Shown: one piece after another, positions 1-12,343 of the stretch
Numbering within the stretch: position 1 is the first letter of the stretch
How the letters are laid out: each line of letters starts with the position of its first letter
Source of the DNA: Zygnema cylindricum
Taxonomy: Eukaryota; Streptophyta; Zygnematophyceae; Zygnematales; Zygnemataceae
Assembly (NCBI GenBank): GCA_037447655.1
Contig: JBBHKE010000963.1
Coordinates: 173,881-237,880, forward strand
DNA length: 64,000 nt
Direction: 5' to 3'
Program-made: the position numbers and the translations under genes
The notes under the pieces: generated by a model
The model's input: the letters and a program-made list of their open reading frames with translations, nothing else
The model's database searches: none
What the model was told of the DNA's origin: nothing

Positions 1-791
1 GTTATGTCGAAATCGCATTGCCCCAACCGTCACATAGGGTACATGCTTTATAAGCAAAGCTGTTCTGTTTGCCTTAGCACCTTTGTATGGCTTTTTTACC
101 ATTGTGAAACGAGTCCCGGGGACGATTTAATGGTTTATATTTATTTCACAAGAAGTTCAACTGGCTTGTCTAAGTTTAGTTTAACTGCCTTACAGAACGT
201 CCCGCGCAATCGGAGCTGTATACAGTGGGCAATTATTTCAACAGTAGGGAAATATTTGTGTGAACTGAAAATTCCTGTTGCCATCTTAAACTTTTGATAA
301 ACAGCAAGTGACAAGAAACGCTGTACATCACACAGAGATGGAAAGAAGAAGATGTACAAGGAAGACAAAAAAGACAAGAGAGAAGGAAAGATTATTTAAC
401 AGCCACAAACTGGATAATCAAGCAAAACCTGTGAAGGGCTGTTGTTTGCAAAATTCTAAATAAGAACCCTCAAAATGAAGGCATAACAGTGACAAGATTG
501 TCCGCTAACAATTGCAGCACAAAAAATGCTCTCTTCTTGCCTGAATTTGAAGGGCTCGATCCCTTCCAATTTACAGCTAATTTTTGCGCTAAAGGTCCGA
601 GGGGACAACATACCAAGGATGATCTTTGCTAAAACGGTCTTCTACCATATTCTTCGACAGTTGAAAATTAATAGGTCTTATCTACAAAATCTCAATTTCA
701 CCATTGCCATAATTACAGGTGTGGAAAATGCTCTTAAATACTCCTGAAACAACATACCTCCGTTAAAACCGATTCAAAAATCCTCGACGTG
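1..791. other. Flank downstream of DA1; no gene recognised
   Basis: Short open frames occur here on both strands, but none resembles a known protein or has a convincing exon structure. The part nearest 791 is presumably the 3' untranslated region and terminator of the minus-strand DA1 gene that ends at 792. Confidence 0.5.
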
Positions 792-3700
792 TTAAGGAAA
801 ATTCGCAGTCAACTGAATGTGATCCAGAGTCTGCTTCAGCCCAAACTGTAGTACAGCTGCGTGGCCTTTTCTAAAGCCTTCCCCGTATACAGGAGAGACA
901 TCTGTGGCAATTTGATGCATACAAAACTCGGCAAATTTTTGACTATACTCCGTTGCAGCCGCATTAGGATTGGCCGAGGCTCCACTACCAAACTTGCCGA
1001 CCTGTGACTGTAACCAAAGGTGGGCCATGACTTGACAAACACCTTCCTCTACGTCCGGTGCCAGCTTCGGGAAACGTCCGTTAAGCTTCAAATATGCGTG
1101 CATTAACTCGTGAGCGAGGATCGATCCTGTTAGGAGCTGAGGCAAGCCGTAAAGGACAAGAATAGCAGTAACTTCACAGTGACGGGTGAGCTGTTGGGCC
1201 TGCTGCCCTATGCCACGAATACCACCACTGGGAAATCCCGGCAATCGGACAACCTGCGACCCAACCACGTCAAAAACATAGTCAATCGGTGACCAGAAGA
1301 GGTGTTTTCTTGTCTTCTCTTTTTCCTCTCTCTCCTCTGAAAGAGGAAAAAGAGGTGATCGTCAATCTCCTTCGAGGGAAAAGGGATAATAGCCGACAGA
1401 GAGGGAAAAGGAAAAAATTTAAACAAGCTAAAACTTTACGGGCCACTGAGAGCACTGCAAAAGTACTGCCCTCGAAAGAACCCCAGTACTGAAGGAAACT
1501 ATAGACTCAGAGGGAACTTACAGTTTGAATTGTTTGCTCTTCTGACAAGCAAAGCCCACGAGTCTCAGGAGAATCTTGATGCCCCTGTAACCAAATATCC
1601 AGAAAGGTTTGGAAAATGATTAACAAGCCATCTGATAATATCTCATTAACCAGACTAGGAACCACACTTGCACGACAAATTCGAATAGCAACACAAACCA
1701 TGTGGATGGAGTGCCTCACTTGCAACATGGCAACATAAAATTTGTTAACAGACACCTCCACGAAGCAAGCAAACCATCCGTATTCATCGTTTATAAAGAA
1801 CGGCGATATCTGGAAGGTGTCAAATTATCAGCTGGTAAATAACTTACCACACACCAGTACTGCAGCAAAGACCCCAGCAGAGACTATTGCACAAAGCATA
1901 CTGCAGAAAAAAAATACAAATAATATATGTTTACAAATAAACTCATACAACTTGTTCACACCTGCCGGTGCTCGCCAGCTCGTGCAGCATTAAGAGCTTG
2001 AGTCTCAACGCAGAGCAAAGGAATCTCCTGTGTAATCTTCATACCCAAGCCTTGGAAGAAGTCAAGAATAGAGTGGAAAAGCGGTGTGCAGTCCTTAGTG
2101 TCAACCACAACTGTTTCAACGCAGTTAAGACATAGCTTTCGACCATCATCGAGCTCAACATATGGTGTGACGCGCTTCTGTAAAAAGAGCCCATGACAAA
2201 CAAAGAAGTTAGGCAGCAACAAAAAACAGTACAAGTATCACTTAGACAGCAGGCAAAGCTGACCTGTGCTGGTTAATAACAGGACTATAAACCTGTCTGA
2301 CATAATGCGAGACACGTAGGGCTGTGTGGCGCAAGAACAGAACTGAGCTTATTCTAATTTGATGCTCACGCTGCATAACTCTGCATTCCTATGGAGGAGA
2401 CTAACCGCGGACATTTTATCCCAACCAAGGTAATCGATGACATAACACAAAGAGTACAGGTCTCAAGTGAATACAGAATTTACTTTCCAAGGTTAGGAAA
2501 GTAAAACACTTCAATTTACAAATTTTTTGACACACTGCTAAAAATGGTGGCTTTTGTTATTGCAAATTGCCATACCACTGCAAAATTAGGTGCAATGTCA
2601 GCAAGGGCATAGACGGTCAGGTTCTTGCTATTAGCCATCACACTGCTACAGAAGGAAAAGTGCTACCCAGATCTTCCATGCCCAGACCCAGACCTTCCTC
2701 CAATGCTGATCTAAGGCTGATGCTAAGTTAGAACCTACTTCTCACCACAATGGTCGTTGCCTTTTCCTCACTAGAATGGTCATTGACCTTCCATTCTAAA
2801 CAGAACGGGAACTCCTGAAAACAGCTTTCCTTCAGTAATCTCCAAAGGGACAATTCGGAACACCATGCCACTTAACAACAACATTGTGAAAACAAAACAA
2901 ATAAGTAAAATCGGGTTGAACAACACACCTCCAAACGATGGCAAGCTGTGCATCGTGCCGTCGCATCTGTGTCATGATGAGGACAATACTGGTCTCCCCA
3001 AAAAGGCATCGACCGATATTCTATAACCCCGCCGGGCTTTGTTGGCACCTGTACCAAAATCCACCATACAAACATTTAGGCAAGACCCTGTCACCACCAT
3101 AACCTGCCCCATTATCTTATGAAATCACCATCTTCCATAACAGATGGCCAGCCTATCTAAATGCCTAAGGGGCTGAGATGAAAACCATGTTATTGCGCCC
3201 CGGGTTTGAGGAGAGAGACGATGACAAATTGCAGAAAGTTGCAAACAACAACATCATAGAAATAAAGGTCAGCCTAAGAAGTTTTGGAAAAGCCATATAC
3301 GTCCCAGGTTTGAGGAGAAGAGGAGATGAGTTATTGCACAAGTTCACCAACAGCATTCACAAAAATACTTGCTAGCAAATGCTTTGCAAATTCCTGAATT
3401 TTAAAAGAAAAACGAGAGCGTAAACTGTCATGTAGCCATTATGCATCATCATATGGTGAGAGTGCTTCCTCACATAATCATTACAGACAGAGCACTTGGG
3501 GTGGAAAAGCTGACGATGACATTCAGAGTGGTACGGGTCCGAACCCATGGCTTTAAACTGAACCACCTCATCCAGCACCCTTATACAAGTCAGAAAAAAA
3601 GATCAAGGGGACACAATTACACTAGCATCCAATATGGCTTGCACAGTGGGTGTCTACACTGAATTTTTCATTGTACTGCCGTAGCAACCAACAAAAACAA

Positions 3701-5671
3701 ACAGTTTTTAGACATACTATTGAAAGTCAACTGAAAACAGTAGTGTATGCAATGCTGGCACAGCTGCCGACAAATCAACTGCATATTTGCAGAACCGTCA
3801 CACTAATGGCCCAACAACGTGGGCGCAGAGGACATGCCAAGTGATGTGAAATAACCTGTCAAGTCGCATCACTATTTGGAACGCCACATTTTGTTTTAAT
3901 CAATTTAATGTACAGGTGTGCATTATGCGCAATAACTTTTTGACGCAGTTTGAACATGAAAAGTTGTAGGGAGGCAGTGTCGGTGTGACAGCGTACACCT
4001 TTCCCACACTTCATAGATGCCCGCTGTTTCAGTATGTTAGAAAAAATAGAACTTGAATCCCATATACAAACGTTTGTTTACCAAAATCAGTACCACGCTT
4101 GTACCCCTAACCAGAAAAAACAAAATGTCGACAATGCACACAATGTGTAAATGAGAGGGTGTAGTTATGGGCAAGACAGGGCTGCTGGAACACCTCTTTA
4201 TCCACAATGGTCTGGTTGCAAGCCTTGCAGCGGAAGCATTGTGGATGCCACGAATGGCCCAGACATGTGAGATAGCGGCCAAAGCTTATTGGTTGGTGAC
4301 ATCCTCCACATAGAACTACCAGTGAACTGTAAAAAATGTCCATTAATCGACGATTAGATCCAAGACAAAAAAAAAGATCACTTTGGTTTCATAGGTCTTC
4401 AAACTGAGCATACAAAAGAAGTTATGAAGAAAGGGACAATGACGCCGAAAGGCTGTAAGCAGTTTACCTCCACTAAAACATCTCTGTTCTGGCATGTACA
4501 ACCAGAACACAGTTCCTGTCTTTACATCAATCAACAAAATAGCTTCAGCACATCCCAGCCAACTCAATAACACAGCCACTCAAAACTGCCTCTTTGCAAC
4601 CGTCAGGCTAGAAATAGATGAAAAAAACATTCATAGCACAGCAGCTCTGCAAAATATAAATTAAGGATATCTCCATGAACAAGGGACTCGATTTGCTATG
4701 AAACAAATAAGACAACAACAGAAGCAATCCAATTCTTCATAACAGTCAACACAAGTGTGACTTTAAACCGCCACTCAAAACTCATCTGATGCTTTACAAC
4801 TCAATGACATCTCTCATGGTTTACAGGATTTTGTTGTTTCACTGAAGACCTGTTCCGATGACAAAACCATGGTAATGTAGAGTTTAGAGAAGCCATACTT
4901 GAAGAAAGCGGCCGGAGTAGCTGGAGGTGCAGGAAGTGCGAGAGGGCTCGGATCGGATGAAGCAGACGGGCCATTTGGAGTCTCCCAACCAGTCGGCAAT
5001 CCCAATGCACCAGGTGGCAGCGCCACAGACCCCGCACGCTCGCCCCTTGTTAAGGTGGCCAACATGTCATGACCTCCACTTCCAGCACTGTCATCGTCCT
5101 GTTCCCTCCTAGCAGCCATTCCTTATTTAGAGAGACAGTACAGGTTTGATTGGGAGGTTTGAAACAATCCCACTGAGTGGAATTGCAAAATCTAAACATG
5201 GAGAAAATATTTCCAAACCTTATGGCATGCTGCAACCTGATTTTTGACTGGATTCTCTGTTTCACGTGACAGAACGTCAGCTGACTTGTGAATGAGTGCT
5301 TCTGCAAGCTCTGATGACTGCCATGGGTATCCCTTAGCAATCTCCCACCTCATATATCAAAAAACCTTTTTACCAGATTACTAGAAACCAGCCATATACT
5401 CCTAAAATCTAGGACTGTCAACGGTGAAGTCCTTCAAACTATGCTTACCTTGATATCAGCAATCATATAAAACAGAATACTGCAACTTATCACCAGAAAA
5501 ACATACACCTAAACACCTAGATATACACACATGTACATATATATAGATATGTGTGCATATGTAATTGCATACATAAATATACATGCATACATGTGTAGAT
5601 AATACACACATATAGATACATATACATATACATACACACACATATATATATAGATACATATACATATACAT

Positions 5672-5718
<47 letters not shown>

Positions 5719-7714
5719 ACATAGCCCTACATACTTGTTAGAACCAGTTTAAAAAAACACAGACTACAAATTCTAGCTAAGCACAAATAAATTAAATAGA
5801 CCATTTTTTTCTGTGAATTTTATCCACCCTTACACTGCAGCTTTTAGTCTTAATGAAACAAGTGCTCACTGACATTAGCTAACATTAAATATCAGCTTTT
5901 AATCTGCTGAAAACAGCATTTGTTCCTCAAATTTAAATATTTTGTCAGCCACGTGGTAGACTATTCCAAGCTTTGAAACACATGAACGCACGGAGCAGCA
6001 TACCGCAGAGGAGCATGGAGCAGAACAAACGCGCGGGGCAAAAAATAATAGGTTTTGATGGTTTCCAGTGGTTTTTAATGATTCTGTATGGTCTTTCCTT
6101 ATCCTAACTAATTACCATGCAAATTCAGTAAATTGCCTTATACCAGGAGATTGATTTCTTGCTGCAAGCTTCTTGCAATTGCTTCATCCGTAAGTAGCAT
6201 GAGGTCTTTCCCAGCTTGCTCGTCAGGAGCAGGACCAAGGAGATCAACAGGAAGAGGGTCGATATTCATGAGGTCGGGCAGAATGACAGGAGGTGGTGGT
6301 TCCGCAGGCACTAACGCCAGCTCTGCAGTGAGACAAAACACAGAATTTAAGAAGCGTATTAGTCTTAAAACCATAGTGTCAAATGCAGAACCAAAGAACC
6401 ACAAGGGGATTGCAAAGCCTCGAAAAAATGTGGACAGGGCCATGAATACATCTACTGATATACATACAAAGACTACTAGTACTCTTTACAATACAATTCA
6501 CCTAGTCACAGGACAAGAAACAGAGAAAACAGGTACCTATTGCCTACAAAATACGAAAGTAAGGATCATAAAAAAGCCCAAGGCCCATGACAATCTATTA
6601 CAACTGTTGATGGCGCGAACTGCAATAATTGCTACATACAAAAAAAGCCCAATTTTGAACAAACCGGTGACTATCCTGGACAGTGATTTCAGTGACACTG
6701 GCCCACTCAGAGGGTGCTAATCGCTTCAAAAACAATAGTGGATAATCTTTACCAGAATTTCTTTTGGCTGCCTCTTCTGCCTCCTTTTTGCTGATTTCCA
6801 TGGCTCGTCGTAATACATGGTCATCTCGTTCCAATTCCTCCCTCAATGCCTCTTCCTATAACATAACCACCATGGCCGCTGCTTACAACTTGAGGCCAAC
6901 GTTGCAAAAATATATGAAACTAGCTTACAACGCGGTGCTGCATTGAGCCAACAGCCAAATCTAAAATCGATAGCAATAAGAAAATCGGCTCAAACAAGGA
7001 CTCATCAAATCACCTACATAACTCTAGAAGTAGTGCATTAACATGCGGCGACAAGAAGAAGAGCTGCATTACACTCACTTGCAAACTCTGACGAATTGCT
7101 TGCTCAACTTGTGCCGCCTCATCATCTCGAACTCGCAAATCATTATCATGCTGGACAACAGGCGGATGATAGTCGGCGGGAAAATCAGCGCCCGGCTGCC
7201 AGAAGAACATGGAATGAAAGAGAGAATGAAATGAAATGAAAAGGGTCAAAATCAGATACAAAGAATCAACGAGCGGAACGGTTTAACATGTGCCAACCAC
7301 AAAAGAAGTTTGAGACTCACCTTGAACTCTGCCGTTGAAAAGTACTTAAAATCTAGTATACTTCCAACCCGACCAGGCATACAAGTGTTCTCAAATAAAA
7401 TACATAAGACAGATTAGCTCGGCTGTCAGTATCTCTGAGTCTGCGAAGCACAGTGATGTACTGTCAAAACATGCATGAAATACATGACGATAAGACGCGT
7501 TTGAAAAATAAACAACAAGAGAGACTGCAATGGAATGAAACGGACAACTCACACGTGGAAATATCCATCGAAGCCAGGAAGGAATACCGTCATCCGGCTG
7601 CTGTGCATAGTGAGGAGGACGATAACCATCCTCATCATCATGCTCGTCAACTGGAAGAGGCTGATGCTGATGATCGTTGTCAGTATTCACTAGCTTCCTC
7701 CACCAAGAAGCCAT
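792..7714 (-). CDS. DA1: DA1-family ubiquitin-interacting LIM peptidase (11 or 12 exons)
   Basis: Plant DA1 is a ubiquitin-activated peptidase that limits organ growth by cleaving proliferation regulators. Coding exons, in transcript order: 7714-7553, 7195-7079, 6855-6753, 6322-6144, 5098-4899, 4326-4194, 3557-3474, 3048-2929, 2177-1962, 1584-1522, 1253-792. All have GT-AG borders and matching phases, giving about 612 residues (Arabidopsis DA1: 532). The start MASWWRK resembles the MGWFNK start of DA1. Three ubiquitin-interacting motifs are visible (cores AIRQSL, AMEISK, AIARSL; about residues 80-185). A proline/glycine-rich linker follows, then a LIM domain opening at CGGC (about residue 260, with HPQC and CFRC), a second zinc-binding region (HPKCSVC, RCTACH), PETRGLCLSEEQT, and the zinc-peptidase signature HELMH (about 507-511) followed by DVEEG. 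All key residues are present, so it looks functional. Exon identities are firm; the exon 1 donor is ambiguous (see the micro-exon entry). Confidence 0.93.
3198..3350. repeat. Short imperfect tandem duplication in a DA1 intron
   Basis: The segment with GTTTGAGGAGAG at about 3204 recurs as GTTTGAGGAGAA at about 3308, each followed by a similar GATGA...TTGCA stretch. The unit is about 105 bp. It lies between the exons 3048-2929 and 3557-3474. Confidence 0.5.
5517..5716. repeat. TA/CA microsatellite in DA1 intron
   Basis: About 200 bases of alternating TA and CA dinucleotides with ACATATAC blocks, ending in a pure (TA)n run at about 5686-5714. It lies in the long intron between exons 6322-6144 and 5098-4899. 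Open frames of Tyr/Ile/Cys/Val here are artefacts of the repeat. Confidence 0.95.
7321..7352 (-). other. DA1: Candidate 32-base micro-exon of DA1
   Basis: On the minus strand this stretch lies between a CTAG acceptor and a GTGAGT donor and would encode HFKYFSTAEFK. It keeps the frame only if exon 1 ends at 7555 (donor GTGTGA) instead of 7553 (the stronger donor GTGAGT). Including it adds 10 residues. Both isoforms are in frame, so alternative splicing or non-use are equally compatible with the sequence. Confidence 0.4.
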
Positions 7715-7947
7715 GGCCACTGACTCAGTAGCTTGATTGTGCAACACTAAGTCAACAATATTGCACAAAACTGTGAAAGCAAATTACCGTAAATAACGGC
7801 CTACTTTAATGATTTATTGATTTAAATGCTCATAACTTTTATCATACGGTGTGTACCGCGAATCGCTACAGTACACCCGAATCGTTATTTGTGTTAACAA
7901 CTCTAATTTGGGTTCTTAAAATTTTGATTTTTTCCCCAAATACTGTA

Positions 7948-8143
7948 CACCTTCGATCGTATTTAGCGTGTAGAAATTATTAGAGTAAAGAAAAAATTAG
8001 CGTCATTAATTCTAATTCAGTGCCAGGAGACGTGGCAAATGATGGTCCACGTCCTTAAATATGTCATTTATTCTATTTAAGGTTCAAGGGTCAAATTTAG
8101 GGCGCCGAATTAGTGTTCAACACGCTGCATACGATCGACAGTG
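7948..8143 (+). mobile_element. 196-bp TA-flanked MITE nested in family B element
   Basis: The termini CACCTTCGATCG and CGATCGACAGTG are inverted repeats flanked by TA (7946-7947 and 8144-8145). The interior matches, in reverse, the 197-bp element at 9099-9295, including a shared GACGTGGCAA block. The paralogous family B copy at 10639-11177 lacks it, which shows it is an insertion. Confidence 0.75.
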
Positions 8144-8659
8144 TAGTATACAAGATTTTAGTTTTCCTTGACGTTATTAAGTACCGTACAAAATAGCGCA
8201 AGAACGAAAGTACAATAATATCTAAATAGTGTGGTGTACGGTCGATGTCAAACCATACATAAATGTACCTTTCGTGAATTTTTTCAAAATGAATTAAATC
8301 AGACGCGCACGCATAACGCGTCAAAATCGGGTTTGGTCTGACACGTAATTAGTCTTACGTAATGGATATCTTACGTCGATGTCAAGCCGTACATAAATGT
8401 ACCTTTCAAGGAAAATCAAAAATTGAATTAAATGACGCGCACGCATAGAACGTGCGCTCAAAAGGGATTGGTCCACACGTAATTGTCTTACATGTACGGA
8501 TATCTAAATTTCACGACGGAATACGATTTTAATATTTTGTACGAATACATATAATATGTGCATAGTTTCCATTTCTACGTTCAAATTAGCATTAACGCCG
8601 AAATTAGAATACACCTTTTTTTTTTAAATCAAATTCTTAATTAGCATCAATTAGTACTG

Positions 8660-9029
8660 TAGTGTTGGGTATCGAGGACTGCCGATGTCGATATATATCG
8701 AATTTCATATTCGATATATCGCTTCGATATATCGAATAAGTACCGATATATCGCCGAGTATCGATATATCGTATCGACGATATATCGAAATAGAAAATTA
8801 TAAAATTTTTTCAAAGCCGCTAGTTAGTATCCGCAATTTTATTTATTCTCCTACGCATTTTCGTACGGTTTTCCGTACTCTGCCTGTACGGACACGAAAT
8901 TTTTGCGATATATATCGCGATAATTTATGTTGGTCTCGGTACAATATATCGAGGATCCTCCTCGATCGATATTCGATATATCGAATATCGAGATTATCGC
9001 GATATGAATCTACCCGATACCCAACACTA
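8660..9029. mobile_element. hAT-like MITE rich in TATCGATA motifs
   Basis: Terminal inverted repeats of 15 bases, TAGTGTTGGGTATCG, bound 370 bp of repeated ATATCG/CGATAT motifs that could form an extended hairpin. The related family B copy has an uninterrupted TCAATTAC at this place, whereas here TCAATTAG lies just left and TCAATTAC just right of the element. That fits an 8-bp target duplication with a five-base irregularity at the left end. Confidence 0.75.
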
Positions 9030-9098
9030 TCAATTACGGTAAATTTACTTCTACACTATTTAAACCTTGACACTAATAACGATGCGCGGTGTACTGTA

Positions 9099-9295
9099 CA
9101 CCGTGAATCGTTATTAGCCTTATGTACGCTATATCGGCACCCCAAAATTTTGACATTGAAACATTAAATATAATAAATTACACTATTTAAGGACTTGAAC
9201 CATTAATTGCCACGTCTTTTGGCACTAAATTAGAATGAATGACGCGAATTTTTTCTTACACTAATAATTTCTATACGCTAATAACGATTCAAGGT
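9099..9295 (-). mobile_element. 197-bp TA-flanked MITE
   Basis: The termini CACCGTGAATCGTTATTAG and its near-complement ending AAGGTG are flanked by TA at 9097-9098 and 9296-9297. The interior is homologous in inverted orientation to 7948-8143. It begins seven bases after the end of the family B element. Confidence 0.75.
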
Positions 9296-9352
9296 GTAGT
9301 TGGTGAATTATAACTTATTCGCTTTTTAAGTTTTAACACCTGAAATTCACTA

Positions 9353-9851
9353 CACCGCGCATCGTAATTAGAGTAATGAAAAAATTAGAGTAACAAAGAG
9401 AAAAAAATAATTGGAGTAATTTACTCTAATTTATGTGATAGAACTGTTTCAAAACGGAATTTACTCTAATTTATGCGGTGTACTCTAATTTGGCAAGCTA
9501 ATATCCTCTACTGTAAATAAGGTATTCGTACAAAATCTGACAAAACGTACAGTTGATCGTCACTATGACGTTTGCACTACGCAGTTTGTCAAAACGCAGT
9601 TACATGATAATGGCCTGTATTAAATCATTATTTGTAATTTTTTACTTATAAAAGTGCAATTTTGCACGGTCGAACTTCGTCCGTACTCAACACTATTTAA
9701 AACGAGCATATAATAGAATTAAAAACGCTAATTAAGCCTCACCTGAATTATAATAATGAAAAATTAGAATCGATTACTCTATTTGATGTGATAGAGTCGA
9801 AATTTCGAGCGACCGAATTAGAGTAATTTACTCTAATTACGATTCGCGGTG
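9353..9851 (+). mobile_element. 499-bp TA-flanked MITE, family C, copy 1
   Basis: Inverted termini CACCGCGCATCGTAATTAG/CTAATTACGATTCGCGGTG with TA on both sides. The interior is rich in TTAGAGTAA and contains no transposase. A second copy of identical length lies at 11845-12343 in the same orientation and is alignable throughout. Confidence 0.85.
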
Positions 9852-9894
9852 TACACTACATTAGACTTTCTTACGTGGCTACCATATTATGTTC

Positions 9895-10528
9895 CATAGT
9901 TCAAAAGTAGGCGTTTTTATGGTAGGCCTTTGGTAGGCGCACAAAACTTGGCACTAAACTCGCGTAGAGTAGGCATACTCTATGGGTGTGCGTTGCAGAC
10001 ACTCTTGTATGATCGTACGAATATGACGTATGATCATATAAGCGCTGCACCACCTGACGAAATTTTTAGCGAACTGACGCGGCGCAGGATGACATTCCGT
10101 CGGAAAGAAAACCCGGAAAAAAATAAAAACGCGGACGGGCAACCTGGTTGGTCAACTAGAGGCTTTATTTAGTGTGGCATTCAAAATTGCAGACGATAAT
10201 ATGACAAATTGTCCTATCGTAAGTTGTGTTATGGGCTTTTCATGTGATCTTCTTAAGATCGCTACTTTGATCAGCGACCGTCCGATCGTCCAAATCTGAC
10301 GGTTTAAATAAAAAACACCTCAAAATTCACAAAAAAAAAAAAATTGTCCAATGTTTTTCAAAATTTAGACATGCCGTTTAATTCTCTGTCGACCGATGTG
10401 CAACTCAACCCTGTTAACCTTTTTTTCCATTTTTCGACCAATACAATATGGGTCTTAAGGGCATATTGTATGTTTTGCTTACAATAGGCATATTGTATGG
10501 GCCTACTTTCACGTACTTTTTAACTATG
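9895..10528 (+). mobile_element. hAT-type MITE, family A, copy 1
   Basis: Terminal inverted repeat CATAGTTCAAAAGTAGG (left); the right end is its imperfect complement ending in AACTATG. It is flanked by a perfect 8-bp target duplication TTATGTTC at 9887-9894 and 10529-10536. The interior includes CAATACAATATGGGTCTTAA and TTGTGTTATGGGC blocks shared with the copies at 14059 and 36894. It encodes no convincing transposase, so it is non-autonomous. The 8-bp duplication points to the hAT superfamily. Confidence 0.92.
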
Positions 10529-10638
10529 TTATGTTCACTCAGTCAAATAGTGCTACTAGCATAAATTTTGGATCGAAATGTTCTCACCCCGAATCAAAAG
10601 TGATTAACAGTAGTAGCGATGGGTAGAGTGATTCACCA

Positions 10639-11177
10639 CACCGCGAATCGTTATTAGTGTCAAAGCCTAAATAGTGTTGAAGAAAATTTACTGTAATTGA
10701 TGCTAATTAAGAATTTGTTTTTTTTTTTTTAAAAGGTGTATTCTAATTTTGGCATATGTTAATTTGGCAACAACAAAAATGGAATATTCGTCGTACTATT
10801 ATAAACATGAATATATGCATCCGTACAAAATATTAGAAATCGTACGCCGTCGTGAAATTAAAAAATCTGTATATGTCATACTAATTTACGTGTCACACTG
10901 ATCTCATTTTTTTAGCGCACGTTCCTATGCGTGCGCGTCTGATTTGATTTATTTTTTGTAAAGTTTTCACTTGAAAAGGTACATTTATGTACTGTCTGAC
11001 ATCGACCGTACACCATGCTATTTAGATCTTATTGTACTCTCGTTCTTTACGCTATTTTTGTACGGTACCTTAATTAACGTCAAGGAAAAATTAAAATCGT
11101 GTATCCTATTTGAGGAAAAAAATCAAAATTTTAAGAACCCAAATTAGTGACTTTGACACTAATAACGATTCGTTGTG
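10639..11177 (+). mobile_element. TIR element, family B, intact copy
   Basis: About 539 bp with inverted termini CACCGCGAATCGTTATTAG and CTAATAACGATTCGTTGTG. The flanks are CA and AA instead of TA, so the target site has drifted. It is the uninterrupted counterpart of 7874-9091 and serves as the reference for the insertions in that copy. Confidence 0.8.
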
Positions 11178-11179
11178 AA

Positions 11180-11761
11180 CACCGTCGATCGTATTTAGCA
11201 AGTTGAACACTAGTTCGGCGCCCCTAAATTTTGAGGGTTTTACCTAAAATAGGGTAAATGATACTAATTTTTCCTGTACGCTAATTACGAGATGATCAAT
11301 TAGTGTACACCATTTTAGTTTATGTATATTTTTATTAGTGTGGAGTACGGAACGTGTCGGTTCGTATAAAAATGTACTTTTTAATTATGCAAGTACGGAT
11401 ATTTTAAAAAATATATGTTATCACACAAAAAATTGCCCTCTGAATTAAAAGATTTCGTACTTGTACCTGTTTTAGTGTACGTTTATTTGTCACGTATTGC
11501 CTACACCCTAAAAACCGAAATTAGAGTTAGGAATTAATTATAGTGAAAGTATGCGACAATGTACGAATTGTCAAAATTTGTACTTTTACCTATATTACTG
11601 TGAATATCCTCTCGACGAATCAGCTGTACCTATATTGGCGTTCGTTGAAAAATTAGTTTATAACTTTTTTTTCGAATTTTTTCTAAGTCAAAGTTAGTGT
11701 ACATGACACTAAATTATTATGCGCAGTAATAATTCCTACACGCAAAATACGATCGACGGTG
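11180..11761 (+). mobile_element. TIR element, family D
   Basis: Inverted termini CACCGTCGATCGTATTTAGC and, reading inward from the right, CACCGTCGATCGTATTTTGC bound 582 bp. TA follows the right end; the left flank is AA, only two bases from the preceding family B element. No coding capacity is seen. Confidence 0.75.
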
Positions 11762-11844
11762 TACTGTAATTCACCTCAGTACTGTGAATCTTATATTTTA
11801 TTACTATCCAAATATCCAACATCAATTCGACACCGTAGACTATA

Positions 11845-12343
11845 CACCGCGCATCGTAATTAGAGTAATGAAAAGTTTAGAGTAAAAAAGAGAAAAAAAC
11901 AATTAGAGTAATATTCTCTAATTTATGTGATAGAACTGTTTCAAAAAGGAATTTACTCTAATTTATGCGGTGTACTCTAATTTGGCAAGCTAATATCCTC
12001 TACTGTAATAAAGGTATTCGTATAGAATCTGACAAAACATACATTTTGTCGTCACTATGACGTTTGCACTACGCGGTTTGTTAAAACGCAGTTACATGAT
12101 AATGGCCTGTATTAAATCATTATTTGTACTTTTTTACTTTTAAAAGTACAATTTTGCACGGTCAGACATCGTTCGTACTCCACACCGTTTAAAAGGAGCA
12201 TATATTAGAAATAAAAACGCTAATTAAACCTTACCTTAAATAGTATAATGAAAAAATTAGAATCATTTACTTTATTTCATGTGATCGAGTCGAAATTCGA
12301 GCGACCGAATTAGAGTAATTTACTCTAATTACGATACGTGGTG
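11845..12343 (+). mobile_element. 499-bp TA-flanked MITE, family C, copy 2
   Basis: Same length, orientation and interior as 9353-9851, with TA at 11843-11844 and 12344-12345. Termini are CACCGCGCATCGTAATTAG and ...CGATACGTGGTG. Differences from copy 1 are scattered point changes and small indels, suggesting separate insertions of one subfamily rather than a recent tandem duplication. Confidence 0.85.

Larger units (their letters stand above)
7874..9091 (-). mobile_element. TA-flanked TIR element, family B, interrupted by two insertions
   Basis: The ends are CACCCGAATCG at 7874 and its near-complement ending GCGCGGTG at 9091, each flanked by TA. The interior is homologous, in opposite orientation, to the 10639-11177 element. 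Relative to that copy it carries two extra segments, a 196-bp element (7948-8143) and a 370-bp element (8660-9029). No transposase is encoded. The element starts only about 160 bp upstream of the DA1 start codon, so it lies in the DA1 promoter region. Confidence 0.75.

Noticed and set aside
5517-5720. Tyr/Ile/Cys/Val open frames at TA/CA microsatellites here and at 24-24.2 and 44.5-44.9 kb
   Set aside because: Low-complexity artefacts without start context or homology.
7874-11177. Initially read as one 3.3-kb foldback element with long arms
   Set aside because: Each arm has its own terminal inverted repeats, and one has TA flanks, so they are two inverted copies of one MITE with other elements between.
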